Assembly (NCBI GenBank): GCA_052168355.1
Contig: JBQLZQ010000061.1
Coordinates: 1 to 63,541, forward strand
Direction of reading: 5' to 3'
From: JBQLZQ01 sp052168355
GTDB lineage: Bacteria; Pseudomonadota; Alphaproteobacteria; DSM-16000; Inquilinaceae
Length of the DNA: 63,541 bases
The notes under the pieces are model-generated. The model did not search any database, was not told the origin of the DNA, and was given only the letters and a program-made list of their open reading frames with translations. A program made the translations under genes and the position numbers. This document shows positions 41,971 through 50,460 of the stretch, one piece after another (the first letter of the stretch is position 1; each line of letters starts with the position of its first letter).

Positions 41971-43316
41971 CGAAGCACCTCCGTCAGCGCGGTGGCGAAC
42001 GCATCCATCTCCGCCTCCGTATTGGTTTCGGTCGCGGCCACGATCAGCAGATCGTCAAGATCGGGGCGGTCGCGGTACAGCCGTGCGGCCGGCACGCCGG
42101 CCAGGATCCGCCGATCGGCAAGAGCGTCGACCACCGGCGTCGCCGGTTGCGGCAGGCGGACGGTGAATTCGTTGAAGAAGCCCTCATTGAGCACGGTCAC
42201 ACCCGGAACCGCCGCCAGCCGGTCGGCCAGGGACATGGCATGGGCGTGGTTCAGCGCCGCCAGCCGGGTGAACCCGGCTTCGCCCAACAGGCTCAGATGG
42301 ATCGTGAACGCCAGCGCGCACAGACCGCTGTTGGTGCAGATGTTGCTGGTCGCCTTTTCCCGCCGGATATGCTGTTCGCGGGTGGCCAGCGTCAGGACGA
42401 AGCCGCGCTTGCCGTCGGCATCGACGGTCTCGCCGCACAGCCTGCCCGGCATCTGACGGACATAGCGGTCGCGGGTGGCGAACAGTCCGACATAGGGTCC
42501 GCCAAACCCAAGCGGATTGCCCAGCGACTGACCTTCGGCCACGACGATGTCGGCGCCCATATCGCCGGGCGATGCCATCAGCCCCAGGGACACGATTTCC
42601 GCCACCGCAACGATCAGCAGAGCGCCCTTCTGATGGCAGGCTTCGGCCAGCGCCGTCAGGTCATGGACATGGCCGAAGACGCTGGGATTCTGGACCACCA
42701 CGCAGGAGGTACCGTCATCGATTTGGCCGATCAGGTCCTCCGTCCCGGTCGGATCGGGAGCGGCCTCCACCAGATCGAACCCGGTAAACCGGGCCTGATT
42801 GCGGGTGACGTCGCGATAATGGGGGTGCAGCCCGCCGGACAGGATCGCCCGTCCGCGCTTGGTGACACGGTTGGCCATCATCACCGCCTCGGCGCAGGCC
42901 GTGGCGGCGTCGTACATGGAGGCGTTGGCGACATCCATGCCGGTGATCAGCGCCACCTGGGTCTGGAACTCGAACAGATACTGCAAAGTTCCCTGGGACA
43001 CTTCCGGCTGGTACGGCGTGTACGACGTCAGGAACTCGCCGCGCTGGATCAGCGCGTCGACCGAGGCGGGGATATGGTGCCGGTAGGCGCCGCCGCCCAG
43101 AAAACAGGACCCGGCACCGGCCGGCAGGTTCCTGGCGGCCATCGCGCCGATCATCCGTTCGACCTGCAGCTCGCCGGCATGGTCCGGCAAATCTCGAATC
43201 GGGCCGTCCAGCCTGGCGGCGGCCGGAACGTCCCGGAACAGATCCTCGATGGACGACACCCCGATAACGCCCAGCATGGCGCTTCGATCGACATCCGTCA
43301 GCGGCAGATAGCGCAT
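41967..43316 (-). CDS. gcvPA: Glycine dehydrogenase (decarboxylating) subunit 1
   Basis: The N-terminal half of the split P-protein. The 449-residue product carries SYTPYQPEVSQGTLQYLFE, VANASMYDAATACAEA and GQSLGNPLGFGGPYVGLFA, which are typical of GcvPA. The ATG at 43316 shares one base with the gcvH stop (TGATG) and its own stop overlaps the gcvPB ATG, so all three are translationally linked. The upstream in-frame sequence belongs to gcvH in another frame. Confidence 0.96.
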   Translation of the reverse strand: MRYLPLTDVDRSAMLGVIGVSSIEDLFRDVPAAARLDGPIRDLPDHAGELQVERMIGAMAARNLPAGAGSCFLGGGAYRHHIPASVDALIQRGEFLTSYTPYQPEVSQGTLQYLFEFQTQVALITGMDVANASMYDAATACAEAVMMANRVTKRGRAILSGGLHPHYRDVTRNQARFTGFDLVEAAPDPTGTEDLIGQIDDGTSCVVVQNPSVFGHVHDLTALAEACHQKGALLIVAVAEIVSLGLMASPGDMGADIVVAEGQSLGNPLGFGGPYVGLFATRDRYVRQMPGRLCGETVDADGKRGFVLTLATREQHIRREKATSNICTNSGLCALAFTIHLSLLGEAGFTRLAALNHAHAMSLADRLAAVPGVTVLNEGFFNEFTVRLPQPATPVVDALADRRILAGVPAARLYRDRPDLDDLLIVAATETNTEAEMDAFATALTEVLR

Positions 43317-43693
43317 CAGCTCAGGCCCTCGATAAAGGATTGATAGGCGGCCTCGTCCATCAGGCTCTCGACCTCGGCCGGATCGGCGACGCGGAGCTTG
43401 AGAAACCAGCCGTCCCCCAGCGGATCCTTGTTCACGGTGCTGGGATCGTCCGCGACCGTCTGGTTGACCTCGACCACCTCGCCGCCGACGGGGGCATAGA
43501 TCTCGCTGGCCGCCTTGACCGATTCCACCACCGCGGCGTCCTTGCCCTTTTCCAGGCTGCGTCCCACGTCGGGCAATTCGACATAGACGACGTCGCCAAG
43601 CTGATTCTGGGCATAGTCGGTGATGCCCACCGTGCCGACACCGTCGTCGATCCGGATCCATTCGTGATCCTGGGTGAACCTGATGGTGCTCAT
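43316..43693 (-). CDS. gcvH: Glycine cleavage system H protein
   Basis: The lipoylated shuttle of the glycine cleavage system. The 125-residue protein begins with STIRFTQDHEWIRI, and the lipoyl lysine lies in VVESVKAASEIYAP at about residue 61. The C-terminal block DGWFLKLRVADPAEVESLM is standard. It lies 45 bases after gcvT and overlaps gcvPA by one base. Confidence 0.97.
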   Translation of the reverse strand: MSTIRFTQDHEWIRIDDGVGTVGITDYAQNQLGDVVYVELPDVGRSLEKGKDAAVVESVKAASEIYAPVGGEVVEVNQTVADDPSTVNKDPLGDGWFLKLRVADPAEVESLMDEAAYQSFIEGLS

Positions 43694-43738
43694 CTCGCGT
43701 GCTCCCTGGGTTCCGCCGCGCCGGCGGGTGTGCGGTGT

Positions 43739-44869
43739 TCAGCCACGGTAGTAGCCGGGCGGTACGAAGGGCATCTTGGCCACGGTCGCCGGCAGCGCCT
43801 TGCCACGCACCAGCAGATCGACCTCGGTCCCCACGGCGGCGCTGGCCCGATCGACATAGCCCATGGCGATGGGGGCGCCGACCGTGGGGCCAAAGCCGCC
43901 GCTGGTCACCCGGCCGATCGCCCGACCTGATTTGTCAACGATATCAGTGCCTTCGCGGGCCGGCGCCCGCCCGTCCGGGCGCAGACCGACGCGGCGGCGG
44001 GGCGCGCCGTCGGCAAGCTGGGCCAGGATCCGGGCCGCCCCGGGGAAGCCGTCATCCTGCCGCCGGCGCTTGCCGACGGTCCAGGCCAGGGAAGCCTCCA
44101 CCGGTGTCGTCGTCGCGTCGATGTCATGGCCGTAGAGGCACAAACCCGCCTCCAGCCGCAGCGAGTCGCGGGCCCCCAGGCCGATCGGCAGGACCTCGGG
44201 CTGGTCCAGCAGGTCGCGGGCGACGGTCTCGGCATCCGCCGCCGCCATCGACAGTTCGAACCCGTCCTCGCCGGTATAGCCGGATCTGGAGATGCGCATG
44301 GGCACGCCCCGATAGTCCGCCGCGATCGCCGTCATGAAAGGCATGTCCGCCACCGCCGGCACCCGGCGGGCCAGAACCGCGGCGGCTTGGGGTCCCTGCA
44401 ACGCCAGAAGGGCGCGGTCGGGTTCCCGTTCCAGGCGCGCCCGGCCTTCCAAGGCGGCTTCGATGTGCGCGAAATCGGCATCCTTGCAGGCGGCGTTGAC
44501 CACCAGCATCAGGGACCGCCCATCGTCGGCCCCCGGCGGCCGGGTGACCATGAGATCGTCCAGGATGCCGCCTTCGTCGTTGAGAAGCAGCGTGTAGCGC
44601 ATGGCGCCGGGCCGCAGCGCCTCCAGATCGCCGGGGACCAGCGTCTCAAGACAACCGGCGGCGTCTGCGTCGGCATGCAGGATCGCCTGGCCCATATGGG
44701 ATACGTCGAACAGGCCGGCGGCGGCGCGGGTGTGCAGATGTTCCTTGAGGATGCCGGACGGATACTGGACCGGCATGTCGTATCCGGCGAACGGCACCAT
44801 CTTGCCGCCCAGCGCGCGATGCAGGCCGTGAAGAGGCGTGGTCCGGAGCGTGTCAGCCGATTCGATCAA
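43739..44869 (-). CDS. gcvT: Glycine cleavage aminomethyltransferase (T protein)
   Basis: This protein transfers the methylene group from aminomethyl-lipoyl GcvH to tetrahydrofolate. The 376-residue product shows TPLHGLHRALGGKMVPFAGY, LFDVSHMGQ, GYTGEDGFELSM and the C-terminal KMPFVPPGYYRG. Translation most likely starts at the TTG 44869 (MIESADTLRTTPLHG), with GGGA nine bases upstream. A GTG at 44929 would put codons inside the riboswitch expression platform. It heads the gcv operon behind a tandem glycine riboswitch. Confidence 0.93.
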   Translation of the reverse strand: MIESADTLRTTPLHGLHRALGGKMVPFAGYDMPVQYPSGILKEHLHTRAAAGLFDVSHMGQAILHADADAAGCLETLVPGDLEALRPGAMRYTLLLNDEGGILDDLMVTRPPGADDGRSLMLVVNAACKDADFAHIEAALEGRARLEREPDRALLALQGPQAAAVLARRVPAVADMPFMTAIAADYRGVPMRISRSGYTGEDGFELSMAAADAETVARDLLDQPEVLPIGLGARDSLRLEAGLCLYGHDIDATTTPVEASLAWTVGKRRRQDDGFPGAARILAQLADGAPRRRVGLRPDGRAPAREGTDIVDKSGRAIGRVTSGGFGPTVGAPIAMGYVDRASAAVGTEVDLLVRGKALPATVAKMPFVPPGYYRG

Positions 44870-44875
44870 GACCCT

Positions 44876-44942
44876 GGTCCCTAGCTTAGCGACGCCACCG
44901 CACGGCAGATACCGTACGGAAACGCCCACACTGTAAGGGACC
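44876..44942 (-). promoter_or_regulatory. Possible expression platform hiding the gcvT ribosome site
   Basis: In the minus-strand RNA, GGUCCCU (44942-44936), at the 3' edge of aptamer II, is perfectly complementary to AGGGACC (44882-44876), which contains the gcvT Shine-Dalgarno sequence. Pairing would close the ribosome site. Glycine binding, by holding the first strand in the aptamer stem, would free it. The seven-pair match is seen; the mechanism is inferred. Confidence 0.5.
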
Positions 44943-45130
44943 TGAGAGATTCACCGGCCGCCGCCTGATCTGGCGTCCGTCCGGTTTACTCCTTCGGTGA
45001 GGCGCTGTCTTGAACGCCTACTCTCCAGGGTTGCCTCGCCTCGCGGTCCTTTTGCCTGAGAGTTTCCGGGGCTGTTGCTCCTTCGGCGCCGTCCACCGCA
45101 AACCGCGCGGTGGCCGATCTCTCCCGCGCG
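44938..45130 (-). promoter_or_regulatory. Tandem glycine riboswitch
   Basis: Two consecutive aptamers are visible on the minus strand. Aptamer I (about 45130-45042) has GGGAGAG (45125-45119), CCGAAGGAGCAA (45086-45075) and CTCTCAGGCAAAAGGACCG (45062-45044). Aptamer II (about 45032-44938) has CCTGGAGAGT (45029-45020), CACCGAAGGAGTAAA (44999-44985) and GAATCTCTCAGG (44952-44941). Both match the conserved glycine-aptamer core. The element precedes gcvT, so glycine should turn on its own degradation. Confidence 0.95.
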
Positions 45131-45166
45131 GGTCGTCGGCATGTCGGGGCCACCGGCCCCGCTTCC

Positions 45167-45194
45167 AACCTAGCGACAACCGCCGGAATGTCAA
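45167..45194 (-). promoter_or_regulatory. Promoter of the gcv operon
   Basis: On the minus strand a consensus TTGACA (45194-45189) is followed after 16 bases by TAGGTT (45172-45167). Transcription would begin near 45160, just before aptamer I of the riboswitch. It lies about 50 bases from the start of the divergent AT-rich gene. Confidence 0.6.
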
Positions 45195-45244
45195 TGCGCG
45201 GCCTTGCCGGAGCCCTGGCGGTCTTAGAAGATGAGAGTTGATGT

Positions 45245-46123
45245 ATGGTGACCGCAATTCCTACGGCAGTATCACACCCGATGAATTCAAGGCGGTCCGT
45301 CATACTCACGTTTCGCAGGTTGGCCAGCTTCCTCGTTGTCTCTACGTGGATGGCCTTACTTGCTGTCAAGGGAGTACTTGATCTCATAGGCTACTCAACG
45401 ATACCGGAAGACGCAGCAGTTGCGCGAACGCGACTCGATCAGTTTTTTGGGCTGTTACTCTCTACGCCATGGTGGGCAATATGGGCCTTCGCGCTAATCT
45501 GCACGATTTGGCTGATCTACGTATCCTGGCCTCGGATGCTCAGCAGCAATGAAGCTGACCATTTTTCTACACCCCTAGAGAGACGAGAAACGGAGAACGT
45601 TCTCGAGTCGAATGGGCCCGGAATCACTGCAAAGCAGGCACTGAAGGACACGCCGCTTCGGTTCGTTCCACACGACCGCGTCGAGATGAGAAAAAAATCA
45701 GATGGCACACCAGGATACGAAATCCACACAATTGGAGTTACTAATATCTCGGCCGATCTTCTGACCAATGTTCAGGTTTTTCTTGAGGGAATTGAAGGAA
45801 TTGGAATTCCAGATTTGCCGATTTCATTAGAGGCAGACGGAAAAAATACTACCTATTACTTAGAACTACGCCCTAGAGAAATGGCAAGGTTCCAAGTATT
45901 CATAGTTGGGCTGGACGATCTTCCTCATCAAAAAAAGACATTAGGCTTTTGTGTCGGCGACAAGGAATTCAAAAAAGGCGATTGGCGCGGAAGCATACCA
46001 AGAGAGTCTGTGTACATTAATTTGACAGCGGAATGCTCAGGTTCAATTGCTATAAAACAAAGAATGGCAATAATTGTACGTGGGGAAAATGTCGACTTCG
46101 TAGAAGCGCAAAGCCGCGCCTGA
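45245..46123 (+). CDS. AT-rich orphan membrane protein, probably acquired
   Basis: A 292-residue protein I do not recognise. It has two hydrophobic helices (about residues 24-46 and 66-92, PWWAIWAFALICTIWLIYVS), then a basic and polar region and a C-terminal half that looks like a beta-rich soluble domain (GYEIHTIGVTNISADLLTNV, YYLELRPREMARFQVFIVG). Base composition breaks sharply: two 60-base lines (45781 and 45841) are 43% and 35% GC, against about 75% in a line of the lysine-aminomutase-like gene nearby (47941). No mobility gene or repeat flanks it. The ATG at 45245 is used; 45281 is an alternative. Confidence 0.75.
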   Translation: MVTAIPTAVSHPMNSRRSVILTFRRLASFLVVSTWMALLAVKGVLDLIGYSTIPEDAAVARTRLDQFFGLLLSTPWWAIWAFALICTIWLIYVSWPRMLSSNEADHFSTPLERRETENVLESNGPGITAKQALKDTPLRFVPHDRVEMRKKSDGTPGYEIHTIGVTNISADLLTNVQVFLEGIEGIGIPDLPISLEADGKNTTYYLELRPREMARFQVFIVGLDDLPHQKKTLGFCVGDKEFKKGDWRGSIPRESVYINLTAECSGSIAIKQRMAIIVRGENVDFVEAQSRA

Positions 46124-46296
46124 TTACATCCAGATTATCAGAATGTGGCGGTCTATAGGGAGCAGTAAAGGTTCGCATTAGGCGTTAGGTTCGAGCGAGA
46201 TAAATTCGCTGGCATGTTCCTAGGAGCGAATGCTCCGGGCCGCAACGTCGTAGCGTCTCAGCTTTCACAAGCTTAATGACCTGCCTATTTCTTTCT

Positions 46297-46875
46297 TCAG
46301 GACGAGCGGCGGTTGTAGCGCACCTGACTAGGGTCGAGTTGGAACCCCAGCAGGACCGTATAGGCCTGACCGTCGCGAAGATTGTCGAGCGGGATGGTCA
46401 GTTCGATCGTTTCCGCAAAGCCGGTTCGGCCGACGGCGTCGGGAAAGTCGATCCTGCTGTCGAACTGCCGCTTGTTGATGACCGCGTCGGTCGGATCGGA
46501 CACAGCCACGAAAAATGGCATTTCAGCGGCCTGGCCCGTTGCCGCCGGCCCCATCTCCGCCACGATCTCCACCACTAATTCCACCACGACGCTGTCGTCG
46601 TAATATTCGCAACCGCCGTAGAAATCGTAGATCAAACCGCGGGCCGCCACGTCGGTTAGGTCGTTGCCGCCGGGCGAGAACTGCACCACCCGGTCGAGAT
46701 CCTGGACCACGCGCACCGAAGGGCAGGCCACCGGTTCGGTCTGGCTGGTCTCGAAATCCTCGCCGCCGCCGCAACCGGCCAGCCCCAGGGCCAGGGCAAT
46801 CGCCGGCAGGCTGCGGCACCACGCGGCTTTCCTGTCGGTGCGGTCTGTATTAGGGTCGTCGGCGGGTGGGGCCAT
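46297..46875 (-). CDS. Putative lipoprotein of unknown function
   Basis: A 192-residue protein with a lipoprotein signal: basic N-terminus, a hydrophobic stretch and the lipobox ALGLAGC at about residues 29-35, followed by GGG. The mature part has two further cysteines (VACPSV, GGCEYY), alternating beta-like segments (DDSVVVELVVEIVAEM, FAETIELTIPLDNL) and a C-terminus ending SQVRYNRRSS. I do not recognise a family. It is convergent with the AT-rich orphan and divergent from ispH. Confidence 0.75.
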   Translation of the reverse strand: MAPPADDPNTDRTDRKAAWCRSLPAIALALGLAGCGGGEDFETSQTEPVACPSVRVVQDLDRVVQFSPGGNDLTDVAARGLIYDFYGGCEYYDDSVVVELVVEIVAEMGPAATGQAAEMPFFVAVSDPTDAVINKRQFDSRIDFPDAVGRTGFAETIELTIPLDNLRDGQAYTVLLGFQLDPSQVRYNRRSS

Positions 46876-46921
46876 GGCCGTATGCTCGGCTAAGTCGAAG
46901 GAAGGCAGCGGACTTTAGGGA

Positions 46922-47926
46922 ATGGATGTGACCGACACAAGAGTTGCCCCGGAAGCACGGGAGGACCAGGCGCACCAGACGGAGCTTCCTCCCCTGACGG
47001 TGCTGTTGGCGGGACCGCGGGGGTTTTGCGCCGGGGTCGATCGCGCCATCCAGATCGTTCATAAGGCCTTGGCCAAATTCGGTCCACCCGTCTATGTCCG
47101 CCATGAGATCGTGCACAACCGCTATGTGGTGGAGCAGCTGGAGGCGGCCGGGGCCATCTTTGTCGAGGAGCTGGATGCGGTTCCCGAAGGTGTGCCGGTG
47201 ATTTTTTCCGCCCATGGTGTGCCGAAATCGGTCCCGGCGGAAGCCAACCGCCGGAATCTGCTCTATGTCGACGCGACCTGTCCCCTGGTGAGCAAGGTTC
47301 ATCGCGAGGCCGAGCATTTGCACGGTGACGGGCGTCTGGTCGTGCTGGTCGGCCACGAGGGCCATCCCGAGGTCATCGGGACCATGGGCCAGCTTCCGCC
47401 CGGGGCCGTGGTGCTGGTCGAAACGGTGGACGATGTGGAGCGGCTGACCGTCCCCCCCGACGCCAGGCTGGCCTGTGTCACTCAAACCACCCTGTCCGTG
47501 GACGACACGGTGGAGATCGTGGCCGCGCTCAAACGCCGGTTTCCCAAGATCGCGATGCCCCGCAAGGAGGACATCTGCTACGCCACCACCAACCGCCAAC
47601 AGGCGGTCAAGGCCATTGCCCCACAGTGCGACGCCCTGCTGGTGATCGGCGCCCCCAATTCCTCCAACTCCCAGCGGCTGGTGGAAGTGGCGCGTCTGGC
47701 GGGGTGCCCGCGAAGCATTCTGGTACAGCGCGCCGCCGACATCGATTGGGCATGGCTGGAGGGCACCAAAACCCTGGGCATCACGGCCGGCGCGTCCGCC
47801 CCGGAAGTCCTGGTGGAGGAAGTCGTGGCCGCCTGCCGCACCCGCTTCGCGGTCCAGGTGGAAGACGTTGCGACCACCACGGAAGATGTGGTGTTCCGGC
47901 TGCCGCGCGCCCTCGCCGACGCCTGA
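46922..47926 (+). CDS. ispH: 4-hydroxy-3-methylbut-2-enyl diphosphate reductase
   Basis: The last enzyme of the MEP isoprenoid pathway, a [4Fe-4S] reductase making IPP and DMAPP. The 334-residue product has the three cluster cysteines in RGFCAGVDRAI, DATCPLVSKVH and APNSSNSQRL with the nearby AGCPRS, plus ICYATTNRQ and the catalytic glutamate region (SVDDTVEI). The N-terminal 20 residues are polar and variable. It precedes the lysine-aminomutase-like, thrB and rnhA genes on the same strand. Confidence 0.95.
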   Translation: MDVTDTRVAPEAREDQAHQTELPPLTVLLAGPRGFCAGVDRAIQIVHKALAKFGPPVYVRHEIVHNRYVVEQLEAAGAIFVEELDAVPEGVPVIFSAHGVPKSVPAEANRRNLLYVDATCPLVSKVHREAEHLHGDGRLVVLVGHEGHPEVIGTMGQLPPGAVVLVETVDDVERLTVPPDARLACVTQTTLSVDDTVEIVAALKRRFPKIAMPRKEDICYATTNRQQAVKAIAPQCDALLVIGAPNSSNSQRLVEVARLAGCPRSILVQRAADIDWAWLEGTKTLGITAGASAPEVLVEEVVAACRTRFAVQVEDVATTTEDVVFRLPRALADA

Positions 47927-47939
47927 CGCGGTACGGACC

Positions 47940-49022
47940 ATGGCGGAGCGGAGGGCCGAGCCCCTGAACACGGCTACGGCGCGGAACCTGGAGGCCCTGG
48001 CGGCCAAGGGCCTGCTGGACGGCACGGGCAGCCGGGAGATGCTGGATCGCGTCGCCGCGCGGTATGCGGTGGCCGTCACGCCCGAGATGGCGGCCCTGAT
48101 CGATCCAGAAGACGCGGCCGACCCGATCGGCCGTCAGTTCGTTCCGGCGGCGGAGGAGCTTGTGGACCGCCCGGGCGAGCTGACCGACCCCATCGGCGAC
48201 GCGGCTCACAGCCCGGTCAAGGGCATCGTGCACCGCTATCCGGACCGCGTGCTTCTGAAACCGCTGCATGCTTGCCCGGTTTATTGCCGGTTCTGTTTCC
48301 GGCGGGCCATGGTCGGGCCGGGCGGCGCGGCCCTGTCCGAGGCGGAACTGAAAGCCGCGCTTGCCTACATCCAGGATCGACCGGAGATCTGGGAGGTCAT
48401 TTTGACCGGCGGCGACCCGATGATGCTGTCGCCGCGGCGGCTGGCCGGGATCGTGAAGGCGCTGGACGCCCTGCCCCATATCGGTGTGATCCGGCTGCAC
48501 AGCCGCGTCCCCGCCGTCGATCCGAACCGGCTGACCCCGTCGCTGATCAGGGCGCTGGCGACGCAGGACACGGCGGTGTGGGTCGCCCTGCACGTCAATC
48601 ATCCGCGTGAGCTGACCCAAGCGGCGCTGGATGCCATCGCCGGGCTGGTCGACGCCGGCATCGCGCTGGTCAGCCAAACCGTGCTGCTGCGCGGCGTCAA
48701 CGACGATGCGGCAACCCTGACCGCCCTGTTCCGTGCCTTGGTCCGGGCGCGGGTCAAGCCCTACTATCTGCATCAGGGCGATCTGGCGCCGGGCACCGGG
48801 CATTTCCGCACCGGCATCGCCCAGGGGCAGGCGCTGATGCGATCCTTGCGCGGCCAGGTGTCGGGCCTGTGCCAGCCGACCTACATGCTCGATCTGCCCG
48901 GCGGCGCCGGCAAGGTGCCGATCGGACCCTGCCACCTTACCGGATCGGACGAGGCGGGCTGGCGGGTCGCCGCCCCCGACGGAAGCACCCACCACTATCC
49001 CCCCCTGCCGCCGGTCGGCTGA
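47940..49022 (+). CDS. Lysine-2,3-aminomutase-like radical SAM protein
   Basis: A 360-residue radical SAM, PLP-binding protein of the KamA/EpmB family. The cluster motif is ACPVYCRFCFRR (Cx3Cx2C), followed by WEVILTGGDPMMLSPRRL and a PLP-site stretch near GGAGKVPIGP. Family members make beta-lysine from lysine, either free or for modification of elongation factor P. The N-terminal third (PEMAALIDPEDAADPIGRQF) fits the EpmB-like branch. No epmA or efp lies nearby. It begins 13 bases after ispH and is followed by thrB. Confidence 0.86.
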   Translation: MAERRAEPLNTATARNLEALAAKGLLDGTGSREMLDRVAARYAVAVTPEMAALIDPEDAADPIGRQFVPAAEELVDRPGELTDPIGDAAHSPVKGIVHRYPDRVLLKPLHACPVYCRFCFRRAMVGPGGAALSEAELKAALAYIQDRPEIWEVILTGGDPMMLSPRRLAGIVKALDALPHIGVIRLHSRVPAVDPNRLTPSLIRALATQDTAVWVALHVNHPRELTQAALDAIAGLVDAGIALVSQTVLLRGVNDDAATLTALFRALVRARVKPYYLHQGDLAPGTGHFRTGIAQGQALMRSLRGQVSGLCQPTYMLDLPGGAGKVPIGPCHLTGSDEAGWRVAAPDGSTHHYPPLPPVG

Positions 49023-49027
49023 GCGAT

Positions 49028-49990
49028 ATGGCCGTCTACACCGAAGTCTCCGACGAGGAGATCGCCGCCTTTGTCGCCGAATACGATCTGGGGGAGGTGG
49101 CCAGTTTCAAGGGCATCGCCGAGGGGGTCGAGAATTCCAATTACCTGCTGGGGACGGATCGCGGCCGCTATATCGTGACTTTGTACGAAAAGCGCGTGGC
49201 CGAGACCGACCTGCCGTTCTTTCTGACCCTGCTGGACCACCTGGCGGCCAGCGGCGTGCCCTGCCCGCCGCCGATCCACGGACGCGACGGCGCGGTCCTG
49301 CGCCGGCTGGCCGGGCGTCCGGCGGCCATCGTCACGTTCCTGGACGGGTTATGGCCGCGGCGGATCCAGCCGCACCATTGCGCCGAATTGGGAACGGCGC
49401 TGGCCAGGATGCACATGGCCGGCGCCGATTTCCCCATGACCCGGCGAAACAGTCTGTCGGTTCCCGATTGGCGCCCGCTGTTCGCCCTGTCGGCCGGCCG
49501 CGCGGTCGAGGTTGCGCCGGACCTGGGGGACACGATCGAGCGGGAACTGGATCATCTCGAGGCGAACTGGCCCGACGACCTGCCCACCGGCGTCATCCAC
49601 GCCGACCTGTTTCCCGACAATGTGTTCTTCATGGGCAACCGGCTGTCGGGGTTGATCGACTTTTACTTCGCCTGCACCGATGCCTACGCCTATGACCTGG
49701 CGATCTGCCTGAACGCCTGGTGCTTCGAGGTCGATGGGGCGTTCAACGTAACCAAGGCCCGTCTCATGCTGTCGCGGTATCGCGGCGAGCGGGCGTTCAC
49801 CGCCACGGAGTTGGCGGCCCTGCCGCTGCTGGCGCGCGGCAGCGCCTTGCGCTTTTTGCTCACCCGGCTGCACGACTGGCTGCATCACCCGGAGGGCGCC
49901 CTGGTCCGCCCGAAGGATCCGCTGGAGTATCTGAAAAAACTGCGTTTTCATCAAAGGGTGGCCAGCGCCTCGGCCTATGGTTTGGAATGA
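49028..49990 (+). CDS. thrB: Homoserine kinase (APH-type)
   Basis: This enzyme phosphorylates homoserine in threonine synthesis. The 320-residue protein is of the aminoglycoside-phosphotransferase-like ThrB type used by alphaproteobacteria. It has the GIAEGVENSNYLL start, the catalytic loop VIHADLFPDNVFF and the metal-binding LIDFYFACTDAYAYDLAICL. The ATG at 49028 follows the previous stop by a few bases, and its stop overlaps the rnhA ATG (ATGA). The next enzyme of the pathway, thrC, is in this window at 55756-57162. Confidence 0.94.
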   Translation: MAVYTEVSDEEIAAFVAEYDLGEVASFKGIAEGVENSNYLLGTDRGRYIVTLYEKRVAETDLPFFLTLLDHLAASGVPCPPPIHGRDGAVLRRLAGRPAAIVTFLDGLWPRRIQPHHCAELGTALARMHMAGADFPMTRRNSLSVPDWRPLFALSAGRAVEVAPDLGDTIERELDHLEANWPDDLPTGVIHADLFPDNVFFMGNRLSGLIDFYFACTDAYAYDLAICLNAWCFEVDGAFNVTKARLMLSRYRGERAFTATELAALPLLARGSALRFLLTRLHDWLHHPEGALVRPKDPLEYLKKLRFHQRVASASAYGLE

Positions 49991-50433
49991 GCGGCAAACG
50001 GGTCGAGATCTTTACCGACGGGGCCTGCAGCGGCAATCCCGGTCCCGGCGGATGGGGGGCCATCCTTCGGTTCGACGGACGCGAGAAGGAATTGTACGGC
50101 GGCGAGCCCAACACCACCAACAACCGGATGGAACTGATGGCCGCCATCAAGGCGCTGGAAGCGCTGAAACGCCCGGTTCCGGCCACCCTGACCACCGACA
50201 GCAAATACGTCATGACCGGTATCACCGAGTGGCTGCCGAACTGGAAGGCCCGCAACTGGAAAACCGCCTCCAAAAAACCGGTCAAGAACGAAGATCTCTG
50301 GCGGCGGCTGGATACGGCGGCGGCTCGGCACACAGTCGAATGGCGCTGGGTTCGCGGCCATGCCGGTCACGAAGAAAACGAACGGGCCGATGTGCTGGCC
50401 CGGCAGGGAATCGCCGAGGTGCGCGGCGGCTGA
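49987..50433 (+). CDS. rnhA: Ribonuclease HI
   Basis: This enzyme degrades RNA in RNA/DNA hybrids during replication. The 148-residue protein has all four acidic residues in place: EIFTDGACSGNPGPGG, NNRMELMAAI, TTDSKYVMTG and RGHAGHEENERAD. It starts within the thrB stop (ATGA), a pairing I recall as common in alphaproteobacteria. Together with rnhB (27767-28453) the window holds both bacterial RNase H types. Confidence 0.96.
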   Translation: MSGKRVEIFTDGACSGNPGPGGWGAILRFDGREKELYGGEPNTTNNRMELMAAIKALEALKRPVPATLTTDSKYVMTGITEWLPNWKARNWKTASKKPVKNEDLWRRLDTAAARHTVEWRWVRGHAGHEENERADVLARQGIAEVRGG

Positions 50434-50460
50434 CCCCGGTCAACCGCCGCGCCCGCTTGC

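Noticed and set aside
45245..46123. AT-rich gene as part of a mobile element or defence island
   Set aside because: No integrase, transposase, attachment-site repeat or second foreign gene is seen next to it, so only single-gene acquisition is proposed.
46221..46235. GGAGC-GAAT-GCTCC hairpin in the 46124-46296 gap as a terminator
   Set aside because: The stem has only five pairs and no T-run on either strand. I see nothing else definite in this 173-base gap.
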